Assembly (NCBI GenBank): GCA_026874595.1
Contig: CM049315.1
Span: 17,817,664 to 17,881,663 of the forward strand
Origin: Sipunculus nudus
Lineage: Eukaryota > Annelida > Sipuncula > Golfingiida > Sipunculidae
DNA: 64,000 nucleotides
Direction of reading: 5' to 3'
In this document: positions 46,651 to 58,228 of the stretch, piece after piece
How the letters are laid out: every line of letters begins with the position of its first letter
Position numbering within the stretch: the first letter of the stretch is position 1
Notes under the pieces: model-generated
What the model was told of the DNA's origin: nothing
What the model saw: the letters and a program-made list of their open reading frames with translations, nothing else
Databases searched by the model: none
Made by a program: the position numbers and the translations under genes

Positions 46651-46721
<71 letters not shown>

Positions 46722-46767
46722 CACAAAGCTAGCTGGATTTGGGCGGTTTCCTTATCTAGATGTTAGT

Positions 46768-46820
<53 letters not shown>

Positions 46821-46859
46821 AAAGCTGGATTTGGACGGTTTCCTTATCTAGATGTTGGT

Positions 46860-46891
<32 letters not shown>
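46651..46891. repeat. Composite (GA)n minisatellite
   Basis: Three (GA)n tracts alternate with two near-identical spacers of about 50 bp (CACAAAGCTGGATTTGG, CGGTTTCCTTATCTAGATGT). The Arg-Glu-rich open frames across it are artefacts. Confidence 0.9.
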
Positions 46892-46894
<3 letters not shown>

Positions 46895-46986
46895 GTCGAT
46901 TCCCCTCAAGCATACCTCAAACAACAAAAGTCGAAGGCAGCTAGAACGTAGGCCGGGGGACAGAGGGTGCCCCCCCCCAGCCCCCA

Positions 46987-46991
46987 ATTAT

Positions 46992-47059
<68 letters not shown>
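46987..47059. repeat. (TA)n microsatellite
   Basis: Long TA tract preceded by a C-run and followed by pyrimidine-rich sequence. Confidence 0.9.
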
Positions 47060-47439
47060 TCCAATTGTCTTGCCAAACATTCGGCCCTTTCTTCTCCCTC
47101 AACCCCCTCTCTATACACCCCTTGAAGGGAAAATAATTAGAACAGCAGTCGGTAAAGAGCATATCTCCCCAAGCAATGGCAAAAACAATCCGACAGGATC
47201 CGCCCCTCCATCTTGACCCGGGGTTCAGCAGACTTTTGCTTAATTGTGGTGAAAAAAAACAACAAACATACCAACAACAAGCATGTGTGAAAACGTGTAC
47301 TTCCCAGGCAGAGGTTCTACAGCATTAATAAATCAGTTTGCATAAGTAAAATGTATCTGGGGTGGGGTTTTATTTTAAAAGAAAAAATAAGAGCGGTTCG
47401 AATTTAGTCTAGAACTGATCGGGCCTCACAGGCCGCCGC

Positions 47440-47920
47440 CACCATCCAAGCGCTCCGGTCGGTAATCGTCCAATACGAAAGTGACGCATTCCGTTCTTTC
47501 AGTCGTCATATCAGACCGGAAGGATTTTCCCGGTAAAAGACTCGAATCCCAGTTCCACCCACGGTAAATGTTACGTCAGGATTATAAAATGTTACATGCT
47601 TTTCCTTCCTTTAGCGATATCATGCTTGTCCTTCAATAAAGAAGTCCAATAATCCTCCGAATTTCACATGGATTCGTAGGCCTTCATTTAAAAGATAATT
47701 ATGCGGCGATGAAATCATCGCTTTCAAATCATGCACATTTTTTAGGGATTATTGGATATTTTGTCCCGGACTAGTTCGAATCCTGCATTTTTTTTAAGAA
47801 ACGTTCCCATTAAGTTACACGATGTGACACGTTGTTACAAAGTGACGTCAATTTATAATGACTGGTGAGGGGGGATGGGTGGTTGTCTCGCAGTCGAGGG
47901 AGGGTAATCAAATTTAGGAC

Positions 47921-47967
<47 letters not shown>

Positions 47968-48590
47968 GGGCTTTCAGGGGTAGGCATCTCTGACGTTCGG
48001 AATCTCTTACGGACGCTCGGTTCTGAGTGTCCAAGCGTCCGATTGGACGCGAGATTCTTGATTTAGCATCTTGTTTAGCAGTCAATGACCATTACCGGTT
48101 GCCTATTATTTATCATCGGTTATTTATAGAAATAAACTTCCGTGGAAGTGCAATCATTCTGGATCTGACGCCTAGAGTACCTTGTAAAACAGGACCACAT
48201 TAGTCATAATTACCTGAAACTTCCAAACAAGGATGGTTTATCACAGGTGAATGTAACACAGCAGTCAAATGTTTCCCTGTCATAATGATATAATGTAACC
48301 TTGCACTGATTTCCAAACAACACCCACTTAAGATCACCTTGGTACAATTAACCGAAACATTTACCCCCTGATAAACAAATGGGTTTCTATAAGCCTATGT
48401 ATCCTTGGCCTTCGTTGCGAACTCCGTTGCGAGGCTCAACGCACAAGCTCGGCATGGTGCATATAAAGGAGTATGTACACCTTGTGTGCGCCTGTATATA
48501 ATTATAAGTAAATTCATTAAAGTGTTGCAACAATAGTGAATTAAGAAGACTCAAGTCTTGTAAAATCGAGAAGATGGAATGTAGAGTTCT
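47440..48590. repeat. Segmental duplication, partner of 29060-30560
   Basis: Collinear with the region upstream of copy 1 (GATTATTGGATATTTTGTCC, AACAAGGATGGTTTATCACAGG, AAATCGAGAAGATGGAATG). It contains its own (TA)n at about 47924-47964 and lacks the pogo MITE found in the partner. Confidence 0.8.
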
Positions 48591-48673
48591 GTTACTATAA
48601 CTAACGTCTGCATTTTTCAGCTCATACTCTCGCTTATACAAGTTAGTATGTGAATTTGGTAAGTAATCATTTT

Positions 48674-48982
48674 TAGCTCAGCTGACTGTATGTCTTCTGA
48701 GTTCTAGTAATCTGGCAGCGTCCGTCGTTCGTCCTTCTGTCTTTCTGTCTGTAAGACTGGCACGTTTTGACACCGTTTGACCTGGAAACCTAAAACAATA
48801 AAAATTCTCCTTGAAAACCTGAAATGAGGTCATTGTGGCCTTTATCCTCCGAGCCATGGGGCTTGTAAAAACATCCCCCCCCTAAAAATAAATAAATAAA
48901 TAAATAAAACTTTGATACAAAACCTCATGTATCTTGATAACAACCTCCGTCAAGCCTAGCGGAGGGAGTTATGTTTGTAGGA

Positions 48983-49048
<66 letters not shown>

Positions 49049-50521
49049 TATATATATTTGTCTGTGTGTCTGTTAGCACGATAACACAAAAAGCCCTCAA
49101 CGGAGTGTGATGAAATTTCCAGGATAGCTCGGTAGTGATACCAGGAATAATGTATTACATTTTAGGGGTGATCCATGCGTAAATAAACCCGAAATGAGTT
49201 CTAGCGTGTTCAGGCTGTCCTTAGCATATTTGTTTAAGCAGGTGACGGAATGGCCATATTTAGGGTGCGAGTCTTGACGTCACAGAGGACAATAATATCA
49301 CTCAATGTGTATGTACCGTTTCCCTTGAAGGTGTCGGTAAATCAACGTATAGCAGCTGGGGGGCCACGGTTGTTAATTGTTCGGTGTTATACAGATCACG
49401 CAGGCGTTGTATATGCATGTTCCCGCGACCCCGAGATCGCCCGATCTTGCTTTCCGAATTTATAATTTACATGTACTTGTTGGCGAAGGTTACTTGCACA
49501 TGTGTATTGTCATTAAAACGGAACTGAAACGTGTATCTTTCCGCAACTGTAACAATTCTGGGCCGATTCACGGTAAACGTAAACCGGCATGCTTTTCTGT
49601 ACAGGCGCACAGTACGTGTTGAACAATGTTATGACGTCACAAACGTAATATACATCACAAAGGCTGAGCACGTGCATGCTCGTTAAGAAAAGTAATACAT
49701 TTTGACGCTGAGTGACCAACAGATGCCACTTTTTTTATACAAGTGAAATTATCTGGTTATTTTTTTAACTTAATAAACATGATAAAAGGAAACTTGAATT
49801 GTTATAACTTATCATTCTAAAAAAAAATGAATTTATAAAAATGCTTCTTTCTGACGATACCATATATGAGTTGCTTTGGCGGAGGTCTGCACTCTCTTAG
49901 TGCTTTTCTAGTCAATACATGGATTGCCATGAATCTTGCCTTGAATATTGATCATGACTCGGGTTGTTAGTTCCCGAAAACTGGTGGCGCCACTTACTTG
50001 CATTTTTTTCTAATATTTACGATTTTCTTTTCTGTTTTTGAGTCAGTTTTATGTCAGTGTCTCGACTATGGTTTCATCCAAGCACCTGATGTGTTTATTG
50101 ATTATGACTGTTTAAATCCAATTTCATCCGTCCTTTTGTCTGTATGTCTATATGTTAAAAAATTATTTTTTATTATTATTTTTTAAAAATCTCCTTTTTC
50201 AAATAATAAATTGAATGTGTATTCTCATTCTTTGATAAACTCATCTCCACTTCCTTCTTTTTTATAATTTACATGTGTATTACATTCACTTAGTTTAGAT
50301 ACCGATATTTCTACAAATATGTAATAATGAGAGGCGAATGCATATTTCATGTAGCCCATAGAAGTACACAGGCTACTTAAATTATGTGTGTTGTGTACAT
50401 TTCTCAAATAATGATCTACAAAAAAATTAACTAATGTTGCATTTTAGTATATTAGGTTTTTATCACATATATTCTCATAATCAATTTCAGCTGAGCGCTG
50501 TGACGCACAGGTCCCTTGTTA
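48674..50521 (+). repeat. Full-length CAGCTGA-headed repeat with nested insertion
   Basis: Head ATTTTTAGCTCAGCTGACTG at 48674; tail CAGCTGAGCGCTGTGACGCA-CAGGTCCCTTGTT ending about 50521. Between them lie the GTCCGTC segment, CTTGAAAACCTGAAATGAGG, and, after the nested insert, TTGATCATGACTCGGG and GGTGGCGCCACTT. Head and tail both carry CAGCTGA, which defines the family's ends. Confidence 0.75.
48942..49905 (+). mobile_element. Nested CCTCCG-headed element
   Basis: Begins AACCTCCGTCAAGCCTAGCGGAGG, then a (TA)n tract (48987-49058), TCTGTGTGTCTGTTAGCACG and GATGAAATTTCCAGGATAGC. It ends TTTGGCGGAGGTCTGCACTCTCTTAGTGCTTTTCTA-like. Outer-repeat sequence resumes directly after (CAATACATGGATTGCC), so it inserted into the older repeat. 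No transposase frame. Confidence 0.65.
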
Positions 50522-50924
50522 TTCTTCACTGGTATATGTATCCAATATAATGAAAATGTTAATACATAAAAATCTTGTAATGTGCAGAGTTGCCAATAAG
50601 GAACAATTCTTTATCCACTTGTGTGACAGGCTTTGAATGTAGAAAAGATTAAATTCGCTATATCAGAAAATATAATAATAATAATTGAAATATTCATACT
50701 CAGTTTAAATTATTGAAAAACGCTGTTAATGACAGTATAGGGAAGCCTACAGGACTCATTTAGTGTAATTTGAAATCAAAGGAATATACAGGTAATCATG
50801 CCAATCTTACAAGGTGAACCATTAACATGTTAAAATGAAAATATTTAATGATAGTTAATGATAGGTATCACTCGAATCGACTTCGAGTACTTATTATCAT
50901 GGTAACAGTGTTTGACCCTGACTG

Positions 50925-50949
50925 TTTTTTTTTTTTTTTTTTTTTTTTT
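50925..50949. repeat. poly(T) tract
   Basis: About 25 T. No adjacent retroelement recognised. Confidence 0.9.
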
Positions 50950-51400
50950 AATGACTGTTAATATAAATTAGATACACACGCACAAACGGAACGTGGTAAC
51001 ATGAATAGTGACTTGAGTGATATGAGAATGACATGAGAGTAACTGATATAGAGGAATTCTATGACGCACTGCAGGAGTGCAAATTAGTGAACATAATCTA
51101 ATTTATAAATATCTTCATTGTGTCTCTGAGCATACATTGCCTCTAAAAAATCATTAAAATACAATATGATCATGTCTGACGTTCGAGGGGTGTCCCCCTT
51201 TGTGCATTTGGGGATTGTTTTTACGATCTTCATTCAAAATTTAATCAATCGTGATGCAATTTGGGTGCAAAATAAAAGGGAGAACTCTTGCTTCAGAAAC
51301 CATCAAGAATTATAATCCTTTGCTCTTTGTGCTTTCCTTGATTCCCTACTATTCTTGTTTTCCGATAACAACTAAGTTCTGCTTTTAATCCTTAAAACCT
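50950..51400. other. Intergenic, nothing recognised
   Basis: No feature seen. Confidence 0.3.
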
Positions 51401-51439
51401 GCCTGAAATATTAAACTTGTGTGATTAATGGTTTGGTTT

Positions 51440-53620
51440 CGCACATTTGTGGAAATGGCTCAACTATGTCATATTTTCAGTCATTTTCAGTCACAGCAAA
51501 TCATTGATAATTCAGGAACCCAATTTTTAGCGAACCTAGCTGTGAGATTATACGATGACGCAGGGTCGTCTGTCGTCCTTACATTAACCAATACTATCTA
51601 AGAAGCCGTCAGAGCTAGCAGCGCCAAATTTTATGGAAGAACCATGCCGTCACATGTCAAACTCTTTCGGATTGAGCTAATTTTTTGGATATCTGCCAAG
51701 ACTTAGATTTTACATGGGGAAAAAATAAAAAAAAACTTTAAAATCTTCTTCTCCGAAACCGTCCAGCCAAATTGTTCAATAATTTACAGAAATCATTCGA
51801 GAAACAATCTTTCTTAATTGTGTTCGAATGGTAACAGATTGGTGATTTTCGACTGAGTTAGGGGAAACTGAACTTTGTCATTTTGCCAAAAAATCATACT
51901 TAACTTACAATCTTAAAAATGGCTGGAGCTATCATCACAACATTTTAAGCAAATGTTGGTCACATGAGTCATATTTGAAATTGAGGTATTGGTGGCGCCA
52001 CCTGCATCGACTTGTACGGGGGTCATCGGTAATCAGTAAATTAACCCATAATTTCTCAGGAACAGCAGAAGCTAGCATTCCCAAATGTTACAGGTGCTCT
52101 TTTTATTATGTGACATGGGCGTAATACATTCTATGTTTAATCTGTACTGGTTGAAATCTCATTGTCATGTAAGCCTTGAGTTTTCACGCCTATCCGAGGT
52201 CACGTGATGGCCCTGGTATGTAGAGATACATAGCGCTGTTTTTCTAGAGAATTCTTGAAACGCGTGCTTACTGTGTTGTGCAGGATCTTATAGACTGTTC
52301 GAGAAGTGGAAAATTCGCGGCTTGGAGTGTGAAGGTATATAAAGGGACTGTGTTTTAGAACGAGAGTGAACAGCAGAGCAGATTCCAGCGGACGCAGAAG
52401 CGTGTGTCAGGACCTTATCCGAAGAATGCGGCAATTATAGATTTTCAAAAACTTCTCCTGGATTTTATGCATTTGGACTTCAGTTTGCTTTCTGGGTTGT
52501 TGCAAGAACTTTCCACTGGACTGTCATTCTCCGAAAGTTTACATTTAAAGGACTTATCGTTGTGATGGTGTTGGTATTCAGGTACTGTGCACATTATTTT
52601 CTATGTGATTGTATTGACTTGTTGTTATACCGCTGTTTTACTGTATAATTGTATTGATTTAGTGTATTGTATTGTTAGGGTTGTTTTAAGAATAAATTAT
52701 AGTTATTTGTTAACAAAAAGCCACTGACTTCTTTATTCATTCCCCTTGACATTTCACGCTGCCTAGTGTTACAGAATCTGATTTTTTTATCTCCGTTACA
52801 AAATTTGTGTTCATCACGCATACGTGATCTGTTTATATTAGGTTCCGTAACACAAATTATATGTAAAAATCAGTCACACGTCAAATGTTGGGGAATTGAG
52901 CTTTTTCTGGCGCCACATGCATCAACCTACATTTTAAGAAGGGCTTCAAAAGTCTTTTTATGCAAAACGGTTGCTTCAAATTATATTTCATTGCACAAAA
53001 AATATTCTCAGGTGGCCTTTGTTCAAGTTTACTCAAATGATTTTTATGTGATTTTTGGGCAGTCAAAAGACTGTGAGATACTTTTGTAAAAAAAAAACTA
53101 GTAGATTTATTGTAGTACCAGACTGAGCACTGTGGGTATAAAAGCATATCCAGTTTTTGTTTAAGCTAAATTCATGAATTAAATATATCTGTATGCTGAT
53201 TTTGCTTTATATAGGCATCTGTTATTCAAAATATAAACAAAATCTTATGAATATGTCAGCATGAAAAAGAGACTGAGACTTTTGATGTATCAGCCTGAAA
53301 TTTTGGCCTGCCCATGCAACTTTGATGGCTTTCTCGTACACTGGTGATTTTTGCACAGTGTTTGTTGCTGCTTAGGTGTAAGGATTGCTTTCACCTGGTA
53401 GTCTGAAACTGTGCATGTCCATACATCTCGAATAGTCTCGTTATATATACTTAAGGGACAACCGACAATTGTTTGGGTTTCATACATCTGTGAACATAGC
53501 TCAAGAGTGGTTTGAAGTATCTGCCTGAAGATTTTTGCATGTCCACACATATTTCGGGGCTTTCGCATACACAAGATTGGTGGTGCCACTTACAATCATT
53601 TTTGTGTTGTGACTATCCAT
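51440..53620 (+). repeat. Another GGCGCCAC-containing dispersed repeat, split by a solo LTR
   Basis: Blocks such as TGGCTCAACTATG, CAGGGTCGTCTGTCGTCC, GTCAGAGCTAGCAGCGCCAAA, TTGGTGGCGCCACCTGCATC, then after the LTR CTTTTTCTGGCGCCACATGC, and further on GGTGGTGCCACTTAC and CCTGCCCATGCA/GCATGTCCACACAT variants. It resembles the CAGCTGA family in style (head with GTCGTC, internal GGCGCCAC) but differs in sequence. Confidence 0.45.
52086..52852 (+). mobile_element. Solo LTR (copy B)
   Basis: 767 bp, TGTTACAGG...CCGTAACA, flanked by CAAA on both sides (52082-52085 and 52853-52856), a 4-bp target duplication. GGTATATAAAGGGA is the TATA box (about 52335-52348), and AGAATAAATTATAG gives a poly(A) signal (about 52690). 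It matches copy A at 12722-13519 inverted. No internal retroviral-type coding region adjoins it. Confidence 0.9.
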
Positions 53621-53639
53621 GCCAGTATTTCAGAAGTGA

Positions 53640-54590
53640 CGTTTGTGTAATTGATGCTTGTACTCGGGTCCAAAATATTTAGTATTTGTACTGTACATTT
53701 ACATGTCATATATGTACTTGAAAAGTAATCAAGTACTTTTTAAAAAATTTCCAAGCATGTTATCATGGAAGCATTATACCTGATGTATATCCCATTGCAC
53801 AGGTTCGCATTAGGCCTGTAGACCTTGTTATCATTTTCGAATTGAAGTGAGATCATAGTTTATGGCAACATTACATTCTTTCATTTGTCATAATATATGG
53901 GGGTATAAAAAATGGTACCCCCCACCGGGTTGAAGTATAAGGGAGGGGGGGAGGGGGGGGGGGGGGGTGTTCTCCTGCCCAAAATCAAAATGCGCCCATA
54001 GAATGAAGGAAAATATGTGTTTCTAAGAACTGTGTATATGTTGCAATAAAAAGAAAACAAAAAAATCTAAAATAGTTTCCAGGTATTATCGTCGTGCATC
54101 AGTCCGCATTCGAGTGCAAAAAAAAATGATTAAAGAGTACCTCAATTCCGAATCTTCGTATTACATAAACATTTGCACTATCATGTGTATTATCGCACAC
54201 TATTAGTCCATTATGGCTGCATGGATAGTTGGATACAAAAGTCGCCATGCAAAACGATCCCGGCAAACGCACCCAAGCCCAACTTTCACATACGTTGTTA
54301 TGGTTCTGTGTGTGAGTAAATGCCCATGTGCGTCTGTTTACCATATATGAAGACTGCATGATCAGGGGTTTGAGCTGCTGTATGCGCACCATCTCCCAAA
54401 CAAGGAGAAGAATAATGAAAAGAAAGCAAAAGGGAAAAAAGGTCGGTTGGAAGCAGAAAAAAATCTTGTTTTGTGAAGCTGCATGGTTCGTGTTTGGTTT
54501 GCTCCACTGATCCGCCCTTTGCACGTTAATTTTAATATGTGTAGAGGAGTGAGCAAACGAAATATTAGCAGATACTATACTGCAGAAGTG
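53640..54590. other. Intergenic, nothing recognised
   Basis: G-rich run at about 53941-53968. Overlapping short open frames at 54099-54556 on both strands show no motif. Confidence 0.4.
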
Positions 54591-54595
54591 GGTCC

Positions 54596-54786
54596 AAGGG
54601 GAGGGGGTCCAAGGGTCCGGATCCTCTCCCCGTTTTTAATGCCATCGTAACCTTTATTAATGGTTTCAGGCAAATTTTTGCGGCCTCGTCACCCCACCCC
54701 CCCACCCCTTTTTTTTTTTTTAGGTTTTGTTGTAAGTCCATCTGGGTTGGACCCCTCCCTAACCTAAATCCTGGATCCGCCCCTGT
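54596..54786. mobile_element. GGATCC-family MITE remnant
   Basis: Left GGGTCCGGATCCTC-type end is degenerate; right end AATCCTGGATCCGCCCCTG. Interior C- and T-runs as in other copies. Confidence 0.5.
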
Positions 54787-54795
54787 ACAGTAGTT

Positions 54796-55005
54796 CTGCT
54801 TAATGTCTGAAGCCGGAGCTTTTCTGGGGGGGGGGGGGGGGTCCGAAAGAGTTTCCTTTTATAAATGTGAACTCTCTCTCAAGAAGGAGGATGTTTTGAA
54901 TCATTACACCCCTGCGAACTCGGACAACACAGACAATATTCTTCCAGTTTCTGTGTGCATTGGATACTTTTATAACCGAGGAAATACCTGAGGGGGTTTA
55001 AATAG
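54796..55005 (+). repeat. Dispersed repeat, inverted partner of 32640-32860
   Basis: Same blocks in order as the minus strand of 32640-32860. A G-run (about 54828-54842) replaces part of the left end. Confidence 0.7.
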
Positions 55006-55009
55006 TAAT

Positions 55010-55879
55010 TACATGTATATATTTGTACACAAATTATAATTTTAATCTATTTCGGTGAAGGAAATTTTGTTTGCTACTTAAAAGCTCGTCTTCTTTATGG
55101 AACCCACGCAAAGCGTCGTAAAATATTCACATCTCATGTTTCTTCCGTCGCCAAATGTCTGTAATACTAATAAAGGTAAGTTTTACGTGGTCGTCTGTTA
55201 ACCTGAAAATCGCTAAGTAACCCTGTGGACACACATACACATGCTTTAAAATTGTTTTTTTTTTTTGTGAAACTGCAGATATATTTTATAGCTATATAAG
55301 CTTTCTTTGGCTATGATTACACCTTCCTAATCCGGTTTAGGTTAGTGGAGTTTGCAGGGTATATTTTAAGAAGTTTAGAACTGCGAAAACCTGACATAAG
55401 CACATGGTGAGGAGTAAAGGGTCAACCTATAAAGAGTTATAAACCTAGGGACCTCAAATTTAATGTTGAACCACTACCGGTTGATGTCGAGTTTGTAGAT
55501 ATATAGCGTATTTATATAAGAGCAATACATGTATTATAAATGAAAATTTACTCTTGGACATAAAATTGGTATTAACATTTCTGAAAAAAAAACTGCAAAC
55601 TTAAAAACTGCACAAATATAGAATTACAAATGCACATTTTTATTTTCAAAATAAAAGTGAACTGCACGTTAAAATATACCCTGATATAGGTGAAGAGGTG
55701 CTGGTCAGAAGCGTAAGGCAATGTTACCAATGTATAGAAGGAAATATCCTTTCAGCGCCTCACATGGCTGGTTTAGTTGTATGCTGCGCATAGGAAAACA
55801 GTCAGAACCTTTACCTCTCTTAAAATTTTAAGGTAAGACAAAAACGGTTGAGTAGAATATATCGTTAAAGCACTGACGA

Positions 55880-55928
<49 letters not shown>

Positions 55929-56570
55929 GTGCTTTGAAAACTAGTAAATTGGCCTCTTCCATCAACATACGTTTTCTGTTCTTTCATTCTATGTTTCTTG
56001 GCATAAGGTAAACCAGTTGAGTTTTTGTATCTTTTCACATCTTAAAATGTGGAAATTACATCAGAACATCAGTATGCAGGCTGACTACAGCCGAGAATTA
56101 AATATACATGTTATATTTTCTGCAAAGACATCTAGCATTATTTTGGTAGTTTGTTTGTGTACTGAATTGACCTAGCTAAGACAACTTGTTGGTAATTATA
56201 CAGGTCCTTGTTTATTTTTTCTATTCATAGTTATGTTGGTCAGTTAACATGAAATGTACTTGTGCATATATCTTGCTAATTTTAGCAAGCATTTAATCCA
56301 AGTTTAGATAAAGGAAATGTGTTCATAGCCATATATATATACCAGTCAGGCATCACACTGTCTGTCCAGTTCATTATTGTAGCTTTTCTCACCTCTCAGG
56401 GGAACATACAGGTGCTTGATGAAATTTGAGACAATACACGCATTTCTCTCACTGACAGCTTCACAAGCATTTTCCAAATGAAATTTAGTAAACTGGGATG
56501 CCAGAGGGAAACATCATTTGAAAGGAACTATCAATTCATACGATTTGAACGGTTTAATATTTTCATCTTA
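55010..56570. other. Intergenic with (TC)n
   Basis: (TC)n microsatellite at about 55882-55926. No gene or element recognised. Confidence 0.5.
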
Positions 56571-56574
56571 ATCT

Positions 56575-56800
56575 TCAGGGAGGGTTCTAGGGGGTATAAT
56601 GCATAAAAATTGACTAAAAAAAGGTCGTTGGTTAAGATCGGGTGGGGCGGGGGAGGGGGGGTGGTCACCCCCCCCCCCCCCCCGCCCAGTCATGCATAAG
56701 ATTTGTCAAAAAAAAAGGTTGTTGGTTAAGAGCAGGGGAGGGTGGCAGGTTCGAACCCCAAACCCAACCCCCCTCCCCCACACCCCTGGATCCGCGCCTG
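56575..56800. mobile_element. GGATCC-family MITE, compound
   Basis: Two tandem partial units (each with ATGCATAA, GACTAAAAAAAGGTCGTTGGTTAAGA-like and a C-run) end in CCCCTGGATCCGCGCCTG at about 56783-56800. The unit blocks also occur in the copy at 46504. Confidence 0.6.
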
Positions 56801-57126
56801 AAATGTCATTTCAAGTATACTTGAGTGCCATATCATTAATATCCTTGTACGATGTAGTGCATTAGTTAAATGTGTTGTTGATAGATCTTGATGTCCCTCG
56901 TTCGCTAAAGGGAAATATTCGTTAAAATGAAACCTGAGTTTTTGCACGTCGTAGCTTTGATGACAGTGAATGACCCATTAACGCGGTTTTCTGTGCATTA
57001 TATTCCTTTTTACGCTTCTAAAGAAACCTTTAGTATATCCTTCCATTTTGATTCAATGCTGCTGTCCAGGGATTGCTTCTCATCCTTCTATTAACAGAAT
57101 TGTTTTCAATAAAGAAAAATTCGAAG

Positions 57127-57727
57127 TGGCTAAAAAGACGGCAGGGTGCCGGCAGTTTAGTCAACAGGCTGAAAAGCCGGCAGAGAATATTGTTATTTTG
57201 CTGGCCTTAATGTCATAAATATGTTGAGTAGGTAGATTTTAGATGTTGTTATCAAAATATCCCCAAAATGTGAATGTGTGTGCGGGGACTGTTTATAAAC
57301 TATATATAGTGTGCAAACAAATAATTGTAGTTTGTGAAAACAAATAAATGCAGGATATGTCAAATAAATGGTTCAAGGATCAGCTAATTACGTGATCAAA
57401 GGTAATCAAACAAGCTTACACCACACTCAGTTAAAACCTTTTGAGCCTATTGTGTTGTGAGATGATGCGAGAAATATCAACACCAAATGGTAATTCTCAC
57501 ATATATAGACTGATCATTAACAAATACCTTATTTGGTAAGTCAACATATATACTGTCAACTCATTGCACAAAAAATAATAATTTAAAGTACGGAGTTTCA
57601 CAATGAAAAAAAAGCGTACATTTATCTGCCGGCAGTTAAGCTAGTGGGCTAGACTGCCAGCAAGGTCAATTACCATACCGTCAGTTTAACTGTCGGCAGA
57701 CTCGCACGCTGCCGGCTGTTAAGCCTC
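57127..57727. mobile_element. Candidate MITE rich in GCCGGCAG
   Basis: Left end TGGCTAAAAAGACGGCAGGGTGCC resembles the reverse complement of the right end (AGGCTTAACAGCCGGCAGCGTG). GCCGGCAG-type octamers recur near both ends. About 600 bp, AT-rich middle, non-coding. The ends match imperfectly and no target duplication was established. Confidence 0.45.
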
Positions 57728-58228
57728 TTCCTAAAGGATTTGCGCAAGTTTTACAATGCATGGGGACCAACTATGTAAATCGAGAGTACTACTTTTTCTC
57801 TTGATTCAATTTAGTAATCCATTTTATAAATAAATAGTAAACTTTTTTTTACCAAAACCCTGTTTATTGCAGCTTTTTTCTTAAATGTGATGCGCGAAAC
57901 CGAGAAGTTATTCGCTCAATAAAAAAAAGTTTGTCGGAGTCTGGATCGAGCACACACATGCACGTGCGGTTCACAGAGAACATTCAGTCAAATATTTTTT
58001 TACTCTAGTGCGAAGGCCTATAAATCAATGTAAGTTAATAGTTTAAAATAAAAAAAAACAATAATGATGATAGGCCTATAATTAATTTACTCATGAATAC
58101 ACATGCCTGCATTTTTTATTTCTGGTCTCGATTCTGTGAGGGGTATGGTGGCGACACCTGGTATTAATCTTCCAAACTATCTTGCACATTATTCGTTGGT
58201 ACCTGTTTCTCTCAGATCAGAATGGAAG

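Noticed and set aside
46579-46951. Arg-Glu-rich and Tyr-Ile-rich long open frames
   Set aside because: They are translations of (GA)n and (TA)n microsatellites; the same applies at 23.1, 27.2, 32.9 and 47.0 kb.
54099-54524. 141-codon minus-strand open frame
   Set aside because: Overlapped by other frames on both strands in AT-rich DNA, with no domain, splice support or codon-pattern signal that I can see.
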